Assembly (NCBI RefSeq): GCF_003095375.1
Contig: NZ_QEHR01000001.1
Coordinates: forward strand, 124,001 to 188,000
DNA length: 64,000 nt
Direction: 5' to 3'
Origin: Marixanthomonas spongiae
GTDB lineage: Bacteria; Bacteroidota; Bacteroidia; Flavobacteriales; Flavobacteriaceae
A program made the translations under genes and the position numbers. Below, one piece after another: positions 26,861-34,945 of this stretch. The stretch's first letter is position 1. The number at the start of each line of letters is the position of its first letter. The notes beneath the pieces were generated by a model. That model did no database searches and had not been told where the DNA came from. It was given only the letters and a program-made list of their open reading frames with translations.

Positions 26861-28857
26861 GATAATTTCAAGGTTATTTGTTGTCCGTGTTTCAACGTCT
26901 CTCCAGATTTTATGGATTGATCCGCAACGGTGCCATTTCCAACTATTTGCACTTTTAAGCCTAAGTTTTCCAGCAAAGAGACTGCGTCCATCCCCGCCAT
27001 TCCTTTCACATTGGGGACTTTGGTGTAATGTGCTTGTGCTTTTGGATAGTAGGTTTCATAATCTTTTTCCAAAAGGGGGTCTTCTTTATTTACATTTGCC
27101 ACTTCGGCAATTAGCGGCGAATCGGTAAAAATCTTTTGTGCGATACGCTTGAATACCGGGCCGGTAACGTCGGCTCCGTAATAGCCTTTTTTAATGCTGG
27201 GCTTGTGTATGACCACAATGCAAGAATATTTCGGTTTTTCGGCCGGAAAATAGCCTGCAAAAGACGAGATGTACCTTCGGTTTTGTGCCCAATCGTCCTC
27301 CCAATATTCGGTACGTGCTGTTCCGGTTTTTCCTGCCATGGAAAAATACTTGGAATAAAGCGGCCTACCCGTGCCTCGTTTCACTATATTCTTGAGAATA
27401 TCGCGAATTTCATGCAGTGTTTCTTCTGAACAAATTTGCTTATTGACCACCTGGGTTTCAAATTGATCCACTTTTTTGTTCCACGCTCGTATTTCTTTAA
27501 TGAAACGGGGCTTTACCAGTACTCCATCGTTGGCAATGGCATTGTAAAAAGCTAAAGTCTGCAAAGGCGTTAACCGCAAATTGTATCCATAAGCTATAGA
27601 CGGGAGGGCATTTTTGCTCCACAATTTGTGTCCCGGTTCGGGGATTACAGGTGTTCCTTCGCCTTTTATTTTAATCCCAATTTTCTTATCTAAATGCCAT
27701 CGCTTTAAGTGATCGATAAACTGGTTGGGGTTTCCAGAATACGCTTCATCCAAGATGCTGGCCAAACCAATGTTTGAGGAAACTTCCAATGCTTTGGCCG
27801 CGGAAATTTCGCCATATCCGCCGTGTTTGGAGTCGTGAATGTAACGACCATAAAACTTTTTTCGGCCTTTTTTGGTGTCTACCACCGTCGATGTATCTAT
27901 TTTATCGTCTTCCAAAGCGGCCATCAGCGCCATGACCTTAAAGGTAGAGCCCGGTTCGTGGCTTTCGCCAACGGCATAATTCAACTTTTCGTAATAATTT
28001 CCGTTAGAAGTCCGGCCCAAGTTGGCCACCGCCTTTATTTCACCGGTTTTTACTTCCATCACGATCACGGAGCCGTGTTCGGCCTCGTAATGTTCCATTT
28101 GTTTTAATAAGGCGTGGTGTGCAATATCCTGAATGTTGGCGTTGATAGTTGAAATCACGTCATAGCCATCTTGCGGCTCCACTTCGTTTTCATCAAAAAC
28201 AGGTTTCCATTGACCCCGGGCTATTTTTTGTTTGAGACGCTTCCCCTCTTTTCCACGTAAATATTCATCAAAGGCACCTTCCAAACCTACTTCATACACG
28301 CCGGGCTGGTTGTTTACTTGGTCGCCTACCAAACGTTCGGCAACTTTTCCCAAGGGATGCTCGCGAACGGTGCGCTGCTCTACGATGATCCCTCCTTTGT
28401 AAGGCCCCATTTTAAAAAGCGGGAAATTTTTTAGTTTTATGTAGTCGGAATAACCCAAATTCTTGGCAATTAACAGGTACCTGTTTTTATTGGCTCGTGC
28501 CTTTCTGAAGACATTTTGATAATACGAAGCCGGGCGGTTGAACATCTTTCCCATTTCTTTGGAAAGCGGAACGATGTTGTTTTTGAAATTTTCAGAAGAA
28601 ACCGTTACGGCATCAAACCGGATATCGTATTTTGGAACCGATGTGGCCAACAAGCTGCCATCTTCGGCATATACATTGCCCCGGTTGGCGGGGATCGTAA
28701 AATTTCGGGTCGTGCTATTGTGGGCCAATTCACGGTACTTCTCCCCTTCCACAAACTGGATATTGACCAATTTGACGGTTACGGCAATCGCAAAGATGAA
28801 CATACATCCTGCGATAACATAAAGGCGGTTTAATATGTTCTTTTCCGCTGTGGCCAC
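26857..28857 (-). CDS. ftsI: Septal penicillin-binding protein FtsI with PASTA domain
   Basis: Class B transpeptidase that cross-links septal peptidoglycan with FtsW. It has one N-terminal transmembrane anchor (LYVIAGCMFIFAIAVTVKLV), a dimerisation domain, then the transpeptidase domain with the active-site serine in EPGSTFKVM, the SSN motif (EVSSNIGLA) and KTGTA (MAGKTGTART). The last about 60 residues are a PASTA domain (VPNVKGMAGMDAVSLLENLG), which is seen in FtsI of Bacteroidota and Gram-positives but not in E. coli. The 666 residues fit. It lies 2 bases downstream of ftsL. Confidence 0.96.
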   Translation of the reverse strand: MATAEKNILNRLYVIAGCMFIFAIAVTVKLVNIQFVEGEKYRELAHNSTTRNFTIPANRGNVYAEDGSLLATSVPKYDIRFDAVTVSSENFKNNIVPLSKEMGKMFNRPASYYQNVFRKARANKNRYLLIAKNLGYSDYIKLKNFPLFKMGPYKGGIIVEQRTVREHPLGKVAERLVGDQVNNQPGVYEVGLEGAFDEYLRGKEGKRLKQKIARGQWKPVFDENEVEPQDGYDVISTINANIQDIAHHALLKQMEHYEAEHGSVIVMEVKTGEIKAVANLGRTSNGNYYEKLNYAVGESHEPGSTFKVMALMAALEDDKIDTSTVVDTKKGRKKFYGRYIHDSKHGGYGEISAAKALEVSSNIGLASILDEAYSGNPNQFIDHLKRWHLDKKIGIKIKGEGTPVIPEPGHKLWSKNALPSIAYGYNLRLTPLQTLAFYNAIANDGVLVKPRFIKEIRAWNKKVDQFETQVVNKQICSEETLHEIRDILKNIVKRGTGRPLYSKYFSMAGKTGTARTEYWEDDWAQNRRYISSFAGYFPAEKPKYSCIVVIHKPSIKKGYYGADVTGPVFKRIAQKIFTDSPLIAEVANVNKEDPLLEKDYETYYPKAQAHYTKVPNVKGMAGMDAVSLLENLGLKVQIVGNGTVADQSIKSGETLKHGQQITLKLS

Positions 28858-28859
28858 CG

Positions 28860-29177
28860 TTATTCGTTGTTTATAATCTTTATTTTTTGTGGCGGTGTTA
28901 CCGAAGGTTTTAACCCCCGCTTGGCCATCGCCGTTTCAATTTTACTTTCCATCCGGGTCTGCATCAACCGTTTTCGGATGTCGAGGTATTCGCTTTTAAG
29001 CTCCTTAACCTCATTGCTCAATTTTGCAATTTGATACACCTTTTTATCGGCACTGTGCGAACTGGCAATCATCACCAACGCCAATAGGGACAGAAAAAAG
29101 ATGAAGCGCCAATTTTTAAGCGCATCATCGTTTACCAGAAACTTTCCTTTTATGATGTTGTACAAATTCTTCTTCAT
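28860..29177 (-). CDS. ftsL: FtsL-like division protein
   Basis: A 105-residue bitopic membrane protein with one transmembrane segment (WRFIFFLSLLALVMIASSHS) followed by a short coiled coil (KVYQIAKLSNEVKELKSEYLDIRKRLMQTRM), the plan of FtsL. The sequence family is poorly conserved, but the place between rsmH and ftsI is the standard ftsL slot. Its start shares one base with the rsmH stop (TAATG), so translation is coupled. Confidence 0.85.
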   Translation of the reverse strand: MKKNLYNIIKGKFLVNDDALKNWRFIFFLSLLALVMIASSHSADKKVYQIAKLSNEVKELKSEYLDIRKRLMQTRMESKIETAMAKRGLKPSVTPPQKIKIINNE

Positions 29178-30073
29178 TATAATTTTTCTGCTACCCGTAG
29201 TTTTGCGCTCCGGGCACGGTTGTTTTGTTTTATTTCTGCTTCGGAAGGGGTTATAAATTTCCCAACCGGCTTAAACGGAAGGTCCACCCTACCAAACACA
29301 TCTTTCTCGGGCTGGCCTTCAAATTGACCGTCCCTCATATAGCGTTTTACCAAACGGTCTTCCAGCGAATGGTAGCTTATCAAGCTCAACCTGCCGCCGG
29401 GTTTTATCACTTCCTGTGTTTGCAACAAAAACGCCTTAAGGGCTTCCAGTTCTTGGTTCACTTCAATGCGGATGGCTTGATATACTTGGGCCAAGATTTT
29501 ATTTTCCCGATGTTTCGGAAGAAATCGTCCCAATGCATTTTTTAATTCTTCACTGGTTTTTATCTCTCCGTGCTGCCTTGCTTCTACCAGTACGCGCGCC
29601 ATTCCGGCCGCAGCCCTTAATTCTCCGTATTGCGAGAGCACGTCCCGCAACTTTTTTTCGCTGTAATTATTGACCACGTTATATGCCGAAAACTCGCTAT
29701 TTTGATTCATTCGCATATCAAGATCAGCTTCAAACCGGGTGGAAAAACCACGTTCGGCAACATCAAATTGATGCGACGAAACCCCAAAATCACCTAATAC
29801 ACCACTAATTTGTGTATGCCCATAAAACCGTAGGAAGCGCTTGAGAAACCTGAAATTTTCATTAATCAATAAAAACCTAGGGTCGTCGATAGCATTCTCA
29901 AGCGCATCCTTATCTTGGTCAAAGGCTATCAATTTTCCATGGTCGCCAAGACGCCTTAGTATTTCCTGCGAATGCCCGCCACCGCCAAAGGTTACATCTA
30001 CATACACCCCATTGGGGTCTATGTTGAGCCCATCGACCGTTTCGGTCAACAACACTGGATTATGATATTCCAT
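29177..30073 (-). CDS. rsmH: 16S rRNA (cytosine-1402-N4)-methyltransferase
   Basis: RsmH (MraW) methylates C1402 of 16S rRNA using S-adenosylmethionine. It shows EYHNPVLLTETVDGL, the SAM loop VDVTFGGGGHSQEILRRLG, GVLGDFGVSSHQFD with AERGFSTRFEADLDMRMN, and a C-terminal SYHSLEDRLVKRYMRDG. Four in-frame Met codons lie within a few residues; MEYHNPVLL at 30073 is the usual beginning. It overlaps the mraZ end by 14 bases, as in many dcw clusters. Confidence 0.96.
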   Translation of the reverse strand: MEYHNPVLLTETVDGLNIDPNGVYVDVTFGGGGHSQEILRRLGDHGKLIAFDQDKDALENAIDDPRFLLINENFRFLKRFLRFYGHTQISGVLGDFGVSSHQFDVAERGFSTRFEADLDMRMNQNSEFSAYNVVNNYSEKKLRDVLSQYGELRAAAGMARVLVEARQHGEIKTSEELKNALGRFLPKHRENKILAQVYQAIRIEVNQELEALKAFLLQTQEVIKPGGRLSLISYHSLEDRLVKRYMRDGQFEGQPEKDVFGRVDLPFKPVGKFITPSEAEIKQNNRARSAKLRVAEKL

Positions 30074-30533
30074 GGTCATCGTCATTGGCATCGCCCATTA
30101 CCTCTTCGGCCAGATCGGCAAAATCACTGGCAGCATCGGTAATGGCTTGTTCGTATTTATTTTTGTCCCAAATTTCCACAATGTTTATTGCCGAAGAAAG
30201 CACCAGTTCTTTGCTCAACCCAGCAAAGGACATCAGGTCTTTTGGTATCAACAACCTGCCCGTTGCATCCAATTCCACCGTTTTAACACCGGCAGTAAAA
30301 CGACGGATAAAATCGTTGTTTTTGCGGTTAAAGCGGTTCAGCTTACCCATCTTGGCCATCAACGCATTCCATTCTTCCATGGGGTACAGCTCTAAACAGG
30401 GCTGAAAGACCGCCCGTTTTACCACAAAGCCATTAGGGCTTACCGGCGCCAACTGTTTTTTTAGCGCAGACGGCATCATGACCCGTCCTTTCGCGTCTGC
30501 TTTGCATTCGTATGTACCTATTAAATTGAGCAC
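30060..30533 (-). CDS. mraZ: Transcriptional regulator MraZ
   Basis: DNA-binding protein with two AbrB-like halves that controls the dcw operon it heads. The first half reads LIGTYECKADAKGRVMMPSALKKQL and the second VELDATGRLLIPKDLMSFAGL, each with the D(A/S)xGR motif. The family start corresponds to the GTG at 30533 (MLNLIGTYECK, 157 residues). A longer frame opens with a GTG at 30596, but that codon lies inside the operator and upstream of the -7 box, so it would not be in the mRNA. The known behaviour of the family, binding of 10-bp-spaced GTGG repeats in its own promoter, matches the sites found just upstream. Confidence 0.93.
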   Translation of the reverse strand: MLNLIGTYECKADAKGRVMMPSALKKQLAPVSPNGFVVKRAVFQPCLELYPMEEWNALMAKMGKLNRFNRKNNDFIRRFTAGVKTVELDATGRLLIPKDLMSFAGLSKELVLSSAINIVEIWDKNKYEQAITDAASDFADLAEEVMGDANDDDHGIS

Positions 30534-30563
30534 TAAGGGGTTGCTTTTGGCTATTATCAATTT

Positions 30564-30571
30564 CAAATATA
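30564..30571 (-). promoter_or_regulatory. -7 promoter box of the dcw operon
   Basis: On the minus strand 30571-30564 reads TATATTTG (TAnnTTTG). It is 30 bases ahead of the mraZ GTG at 30533. No TTG stands at the -33 position; that space is taken by the MraZ repeats. Confidence 0.65.
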
Positions 30572-30582
30572 AAGAAGTTTTA

Positions 30583-30627
30583 CCACTTTTTACCACTTTT
30601 TACCACTTTGTTGATAAGTTTTACCAC
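30583..30627 (-). promoter_or_regulatory. MraZ operator: 10-bp-spaced GTGG repeats
   Basis: On the minus strand GTGGTAAAA occurs with its CCAC complement at 30583-30586, 30593-30596 and 30603-30606, exactly 10 bp apart, with a fourth copy at 30624-30627. In E. coli, MraZ binds direct repeats of TGGGN separated by 5 bases, the same 10-bp period. The repeats cover the region from the -33 element upward, so MraZ binding would affect promoter use. Confidence 0.8.
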
Positions 30628-30821
30628 CTGCAGGATGTTAGGCCACACAAGCGGTTTGCATGTTAATAACCTTCTACGGCAACGGCTCGCTAACCAATTG
30701 CCCGTTGTTTAAAAAAGCGTGTCGGGGTTTTTTGGGTTTCGTATTAATATTGTTACAGGTATAATTTAAACCAAATAACACACTGCCTTTTAACAAAACA
30801 CCATGGTTGTATAATTTTGAT

Positions 30822-30829
30822 TACTTTTG
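30822..30829 (+). promoter_or_regulatory. -7 promoter box of the hydrolase-engB unit
   Basis: TACTTTTG (TAnnTTTG) lies 22 bases before the ATG at 30852, in the divergent spacer with the dcw operon. No TTG at the expected -33 distance. Confidence 0.55.
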
Positions 30830-30851
30830 TTTCTTATAATTTCAGCATTGA

Positions 30852-31616
30852 ATGGCAAACCAATTACACCAAGAAGGGAAATTCAACTATATTGAAAAAG
30901 GCGAAGGCACGCCAGTTGTTGTTTTACATGGCCTTATGGGCGGATTGAGCAACTTTGACGGAGTTACCGATTTTTTCCCCGAAAAAGGCTACAAAATCTT
31001 AATTCCGGAGCTGCCAATCTACACGATGTCCTTATTAAAGACAAATGTCAAGAATTTTGCAAAATACGTTTCCGAGTTTATAGACCACAAGGGGTTCGAC
31101 AAAGTAATCCTTTTGGGAAATTCGCTCGGCGGCCACATTGGCCTGCTTTGCACCAAGCTTTATCCTGAAAAAATAAAAGCCCTTGTGATAACCGGAAGCT
31201 CTGGCCTTTACGAAAGCGCTATGGGCGAAAGTTACCCTAAACGAGGTGATTACGATTACATCCAGAAAAAAGCGGAAAACGTGTTTTACGATCCCGCTGT
31301 GGCCACCAAAGAAATTGTGGACGAGGTGTATGCATCGGTCAACGACCGAAACAAATTGATACGCACCCTGGCTATTGCCAAAAGCGCCATTAGACACAAT
31401 ATGGCGAAAGACCTGCCCAAGATGACCACGCCAACTTGTATTATTTGGGGAAAAAACGACAATGTAACCCCTCCAGAAGTTGCCACCGAATTTCATGAAC
31501 TCTTGCCAGACTCCGATTTATACTGGATCGATAAATGTGGGCACGCCGCCATGATGGAACATCCAGAGGAGTTTAACAAACTATTGTACGCTTGGCTGCA
31601 AAAGAGGAACTTTTAA
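30852..31616 (+). CDS. Alpha/beta hydrolase
   Basis: A 254-residue alpha/beta-hydrolase fold enzyme, cytoplasmic (no signal peptide). The oxyanion region is [10 protein letters not shown], the nucleophile elbow GNSLGG carries the catalytic Ser, the acid is probably Asp in [10 protein letters not shown], and the base is His in [11 protein letters not shown]. The substrate cannot be read from sequence; ester or C-C bond hydrolysis is typical for this group. The engB start follows its stop by 5 bases, so the two genes are co-transcribed, an arrangement that gives no clear functional hint. Confidence 0.88.
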   Translation: MANQLHQEGKFNYIEKGEGTPVVVLHGLMGGLSNFDGVTDFFPEKGYKILIPELPIYTMSLLKTNVKNFAKYVSEFIDHKGFDKVILLGNSLGGHIGLLCTKLYPEKIKALVITGSSGLYESAMGESYPKRGDYDYIQKKAENVFYDPAVATKEIVDEVYASVNDRNKLIRTLAIAKSAIRHNMAKDLPKMTTPTCIIWGKNDNVTPPEVATEFHELLPDSDLYWIDKCGHAAMMEHPEEFNKLLYAWLQKRNF

Positions 31617-31621
31617 GCACC

Positions 31622-32227
31622 ATGAAGATTAAAGCTGCAGAATTTGTAATGAGCAATAGCGACGTCGCAAAATGCCCTACAGCGCGGTTGCCCGAATATG
31701 CTTTTATTGGCCGATCTAACGTGGGTAAGTCTTCGTTGATCAATATGCTGATGCAACGCAAGAATCTTGCAAAAACATCGGGCCGTCCCGGCAAAACACA
31801 GCTTATCAATCATTTTTTGATCAACAAAAACTGGCATTTGGTCGATTTGCCCGGCTATGGCTATGCCAAGGTTTCCAAAAAAAGCAAAAAAACGTTCCAG
31901 AAGTTTATTACCGAATACTTTAAAAACAGGGAGCAATTAGTTTCAGCTTTTGTATTGGTAGATTGCCGTCACGAACCCCAAACCATAGATCTTGAGTTTA
32001 TGGAATGGCTGGGCGAAAACCAACTGCCCTTTGCCATTATTTTTACAAAAGCCGATAAATTAAAGCCCAAAGCCTTGGAGCGAAACCTAAAAGCTTATCA
32101 AGAAAAAATGCTTGAATCTTGGGTGGAAATGCCACAGTATTTTGTAACCTCATCGACCCATGCCACTGGACGGGACGAAGTTTTGAATTATATTGAGCAG
32201 GTTAATGCGGCGTTAGACCTTTCTTGA
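31622..32227 (+). CDS. engB: Ribosome biogenesis GTPase EngB (YihA/YsxC)
   Basis: Small GTPase needed for 50S ribosomal subunit assembly. G1 is [13 protein letters not shown]3 is [10 protein letters not shown], and G4 is FTKADK; the N-terminus [19 protein letters not shown] is the usual one. A longer frame reaches back to 31592, inside the hydrolase gene, but the ATG at 31622 gives the family start and the normal length of 201 residues. Its last 26 bases overlap the end of the convergent CxxC-protein gene. Confidence 0.96.
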   Translation: MKIKAAEFVMSNSDVAKCPTARLPEYAFIGRSNVGKSSLINMLMQRKNLAKTSGRPGKTQLINHFLINKNWHLVDLPGYGYAKVSKKSKKTFQKFITEYFKNREQLVSAFVLVDCRHEPQTIDLEFMEWLGENQLPFAIIFTKADKLKPKALERNLKAYQEKMLESWVEMPQYFVTSSTHATGRDEVLNYIEQVNAALDLS

Positions 32228-32567
32228 TTGTTTTAACCAGACTTTCAACAGTTTCTATCTTATTTAATTTTTCCGAAGAAAGAAAAATTTTTAATTCACC
32301 ACCGTTTTCTAAAAGGATAATTGGGAAGGTATATTTAGGCAACCATTTTGATTTGAATTCCTTTATAAACTCATCTTTATGGTAAAAATCCATTGCCACA
32401 TTTTCCTGCTTCCGAAATCGTTTCCAAGTTTTCTTTTCTGAAAAAAAACCGTAAGTCAACTCGCAAAGACTGCAATTATAGGTTGAAGGGCTTACAATTT
32501 TGTGCACGCTATCTAAATAAGCATTTCGTTTACCTGAATCTGCATTATACACAAAAATGAGCCGCAT
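32202..32567 (-). CDS. Hypothetical protein with a CxxC motif, coupled to gldC
   Basis: I do not recognise a named family. The 121-residue protein begins with a strand ([20 protein letters not shown]), has a CxxC ([12 protein letters not shown]) near residue 35, and later strands and helices ([22 protein letters not shown]) that could make a small thioredoxin-like or metal-binding fold. There is no signal peptide. Its ATG shares one base with the gldC stop (TAATG), and gldC does the same with gldB, so all three are translated as a coupled chain. That context suggests, but does not show, a role near gliding or protein folding. It overlaps the end of engB by 26 bases. Confidence 0.65.
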   Translation of the reverse strand: MRLIFVYNADSGKRNAYLDSVHKIVSPSTYNCSLCELTYGFFSEKKTWKRFRKQENVAMDFYHKDEFIKEFKSKWLPKYTFPIILLENGGELKIFLSSEKLNKIETVESLVKTIKKGLTPH

Positions 32568-32902
32568 TATTCTTTTTTAAGCTCTAACTTTTCAGCAAAA
32601 TAATCGCAAAAGTCGCGCATGGTGGCACTCATCTTTTTATCGTTTGTTGCACGCTCGAAGGTATCGGCCATGGCGCTCAAGGTTTGATGGAAGAAAATTT
32701 TCATATCGTCCAGCGGCATATCTTTGGTCCAAAGATCGATACGCAACGACTCCCGTTTTTCACTGTCCCAAACATTTAAAAAAATGGCTTTTGCTTCTTC
32801 GTTGGTCATACCGCCGTCTGGTGCAGACCATTGTAATTTCTCGGGGACTTTATTTTCGTCAAGATCGATGTGTATGTTGATTTCTGAAGTACGTTTCGTC
32901 AT
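32567..32902 (-). CDS. gldC: Gliding motility protein GldC
   Basis: A 111-residue soluble protein matching GldC of Flavobacterium (TSEINIHIDLDENKVPEKLQWSAPDGG, ISLRIDLWTKDMPLDDMKIF-like region, and a helical C-terminus FCDYFAEKLELKK). In F. johnsoniae GldC supports gliding although it is not strictly essential; its molecular role is unknown. It begins on the last base of the gldB stop codon. Confidence 0.9.
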   Translation of the reverse strand: MTKRTSEINIHIDLDENKVPEKLQWSAPDGGMTNEEAKAIFLNVWDSEKRESLRIDLWTKDMPLDDMKIFFHQTLSAMADTFERATNDKKMSATMRDFCDYFAEKLELKKE

Positions 32903-33858
32903 TACTTTTTAGGTTTATATTTTGAATTGTTAAAGATTGTTTCCGGTTGTTCCCGAAGCATTTTTTTAAGGCTCACCGAATTGTTTTCCATATAGCTTTG
33001 TACAATTTGCCAGCCCAGGTATCGCCCCAACATTCCTGGGGATTCGTTATCGATTTCCAAATAAAATTTTGAAAACGGCGCTTTGTTTATAAAACGGGCT
33101 GGTAGTTTGGGGTTGGTGCTGTACAGCAGTTCTTTTTCCACAAAATACCGCCACATGTATTCTTCATTATCCTGCGCCCACAACATTTCGGCTTCGCTAT
33201 AGCCTATTATTTCGGAATCGGGGGTTTTGGGCAGCCAAAGGTCTTTTAAATACAGCTCTTTTCCGAAGAAAATCATTTGCGCCAAAAGCGTGCGTTTTTG
33301 TGGTCTTGCAATGAGCTGCCGGGCGTAAACCGAAGCTACATCGGGCGCCAATTGAGATGGTTTTAAATCGTTGGCTATGTATTTTTGAATACCTTCGTAA
33401 AAACGGTGATCACTCCCTAAATAGGCATCCAAGGCTACAACCAACATCGTATCTGTGGCTATTACTTTGTTATTGTAATCTACATCTGAAGTTACCGTAT
33501 AGACCGTTGGCACCTTGAAGTCTGGAAAATAATATTTTATGTGTTGAAACAATGGAGTAAGCTCGTCTTCAATTTCAGCATTATCTGGAAATTTTTTGGA
33601 CACTTCGGTCTCCAATTGATGTTGGAGGGTGTCTTGTACCTTGTTCACCCAAACGCTATCGGCAAATTGTTTCGGGAAAAACAAGGGATATTCTTTTTTA
33701 AGCTTCGGGATATCTTGTATTGTTGCAGCGGCAAAAGCTTTGTCAAAACGAACCACTTCCACATCTACTGGAATGGCTTCGATTTCTTTCTCCTTTTGGG
33801 TTTTTGAATCGCATGCCATAAAAAGCACGGCTGCACATAACAATAGGTAGTATTTCAT
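32902..33858 (-). CDS. gldB: Gliding motility lipoprotein GldB
   Basis: Lipoprotein required for gliding in Flavobacterium. A lipoprotein signal (MKYYLLLCAAVLFMAC, with Cys at the cleavage site) is followed by a 300-residue domain with KEIEAIPVDVEVVRFDKAF, LVVALDAYLGSDHRFYEGI and NESPGMLGRYLGWQIVQSYM, which match GldB. Two Met codons are close; the second (33858) gives the standard signal peptide. It heads the gldB-gldC-CxxC operon. Confidence 0.9.
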   Translation of the reverse strand: MKYYLLLCAAVLFMACDSKTQKEKEIEAIPVDVEVVRFDKAFAAATIQDIPKLKKEYPLFFPKQFADSVWVNKVQDTLQHQLETEVSKKFPDNAEIEDELTPLFQHIKYYFPDFKVPTVYTVTSDVDYNNKVIATDTMLVVALDAYLGSDHRFYEGIQKYIANDLKPSQLAPDVASVYARQLIARPQKRTLLAQMIFFGKELYLKDLWLPKTPDSEIIGYSEAEMLWAQDNEEYMWRYFVEKELLYSTNPKLPARFINKAPFSKFYLEIDNESPGMLGRYLGWQIVQSYMENNSVSLKKMLREQPETIFNNSKYKPKK

Positions 33859-33875
33859 ATACATCTATAGTTTGG

Positions 33876-33902
33876 CGATGGTTTAACGCCATCGGTTTTT
33901 TT
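33876..33902. terminator. Hairpin with T run in the gldB-nadE spacer
   Basis: CGATGG (33876-33881) pairs with CCATCG (33889-33894), followed on the plus strand by G and eight T. No plus-strand gene ends just before it, so as a terminator it would stop only read-through or antisense transcription. On the minus strand it would be a leader hairpin of gldB. Confidence 0.45.
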
Positions 33903-33919
33903 TACTTTTAACTTTAGCT

Positions 33920-33927
33920 TATTTTTG
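33920..33927 (+). promoter_or_regulatory. -7 promoter box of nadE
   Basis: TATTTTTG fits TAnnTTTG. It excludes the in-frame GTG at 33927 as start codon and leaves the ATG at 34005 as the first good one, with a leader of about 70 bases. Confidence 0.5.
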
Positions 33928-34004
33928 TGTGCAAAGGTAGGCTTTATAGTTCAAAATATCGCTTTTTGGCATTAGCCTATAAAAAACTACCACAACACCA
34001 GCGC

Positions 34005-34799
34005 ATGAGAACCGAAAAAGTAGCAGACCACATAGTACAATGGCTAAAAGAATATTGCACCAACGCCAATATGGATGGTTTTACCATAGGCATTAGTGGT
34101 GGTATTGACTCTGCGGTCACCTCTGCCCTATGTGCCAAAACAGGCCTTAGAACCCTTTGCTTGGAAATGCCCATACACCAAGCTCAAAGCCAAGTAAACA
34201 GAGCAAAAGAACATATCTCTTTTTTGAAGGGCAACTACACCAATGTAAGTGATGTAACGGTTGATCTCACTTCTGTTTTTGAACAGTTTAAAAATGAAGT
34301 ACCCCAGAGCCATGAAGATCCTAATTTAAATTTGGCACTTGCCAACACGCGAGCCCGGTTGCGTATGACCACTTTGTATTATTTTGCTGGGCTACACCGC
34401 TACCTTGTTGCCGGAACCGGAAATAAAGTAGAGGATTTTGGAGTAGGTTTTTTTACCAAATACGGCGATGGCGGGGTAGATTTAAGCCCGTTGGCCGATT
34501 TGTTAAAAAGCGAGGTCTATGAACTGGGACACTACCTTAAGGTTCCCACCTCCATTTTAGAAGCGCCACCTACCGATGGGCTTTTTGGCGATAACCGTAC
34601 CGATGAAGACCAAATAGGCGCCAGTTATGACGAGCTGGAATGGGCGATGGCCATGGAAAACAAAGGCAAGAAACCTAGCGATTTTGAGGGCAGAAAACAA
34701 ACGGTCTTCAACATTTACTTACAGCTAAATAAAGCCAACCAACACAAAATGAAGCCCATTCCTGTGTGCATTACCCCAAATTCCTACAAGATTTTATAA
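34005..34799 (+). CDS. nadE: NAD synthetase
   Basis: Makes NAD from deamido-NAD, ammonia and ATP. The ATP pyrophosphatase loop GISGGIDSAVTSALCA is near residue 30, followed by NTRARLRMTTLYYFAG, VAGTGNKVEDFGVGFFTKYGDGGVDLSPLADL and EAPPTDGLFGDNRTDEDQIG. The 264 residues match the short, ammonia-dependent form with no glutaminase domain. The start at 34005 (MRTEKVADHIVQWL) is chosen because the longer frame begins inside the promoter box. Confidence 0.95.
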   Translation: MRTEKVADHIVQWLKEYCTNANMDGFTIGISGGIDSAVTSALCAKTGLRTLCLEMPIHQAQSQVNRAKEHISFLKGNYTNVSDVTVDLTSVFEQFKNEVPQSHEDPNLNLALANTRARLRMTTLYYFAGLHRYLVAGTGNKVEDFGVGFFTKYGDGGVDLSPLADLLKSEVYELGHYLKVPTSILEAPPTDGLFGDNRTDEDQIGASYDELEWAMAMENKGKKPSDFEGRKQTVFNIYLQLNKANQHKMKPIPVCITPNSYKIL

Positions 34800-34945
34800 A
34801 ATTCAACGAGTATTCTGTACGTTGAACGAATAATCTGCAACGCTGGCAATCTTTTTTTTAGTTTTGATTTGTAGTATTAGTATTACAGACCTCACACTTT
34901 TTGCTCCTTTACAAAATTATAATAGGGAACATTAATAAAAGACTA

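Noticed and set aside
31592-31621. Longer N-terminus for EngB
   Set aside because: It would lie inside the hydrolase gene; MKIKAAEFV at 31622 is the standard start.
33927-34004. Longer N-terminus for NAD synthetase
   Set aside because: The frame starts with GTG on the last base of the promoter box, and the added residues are not family-like.
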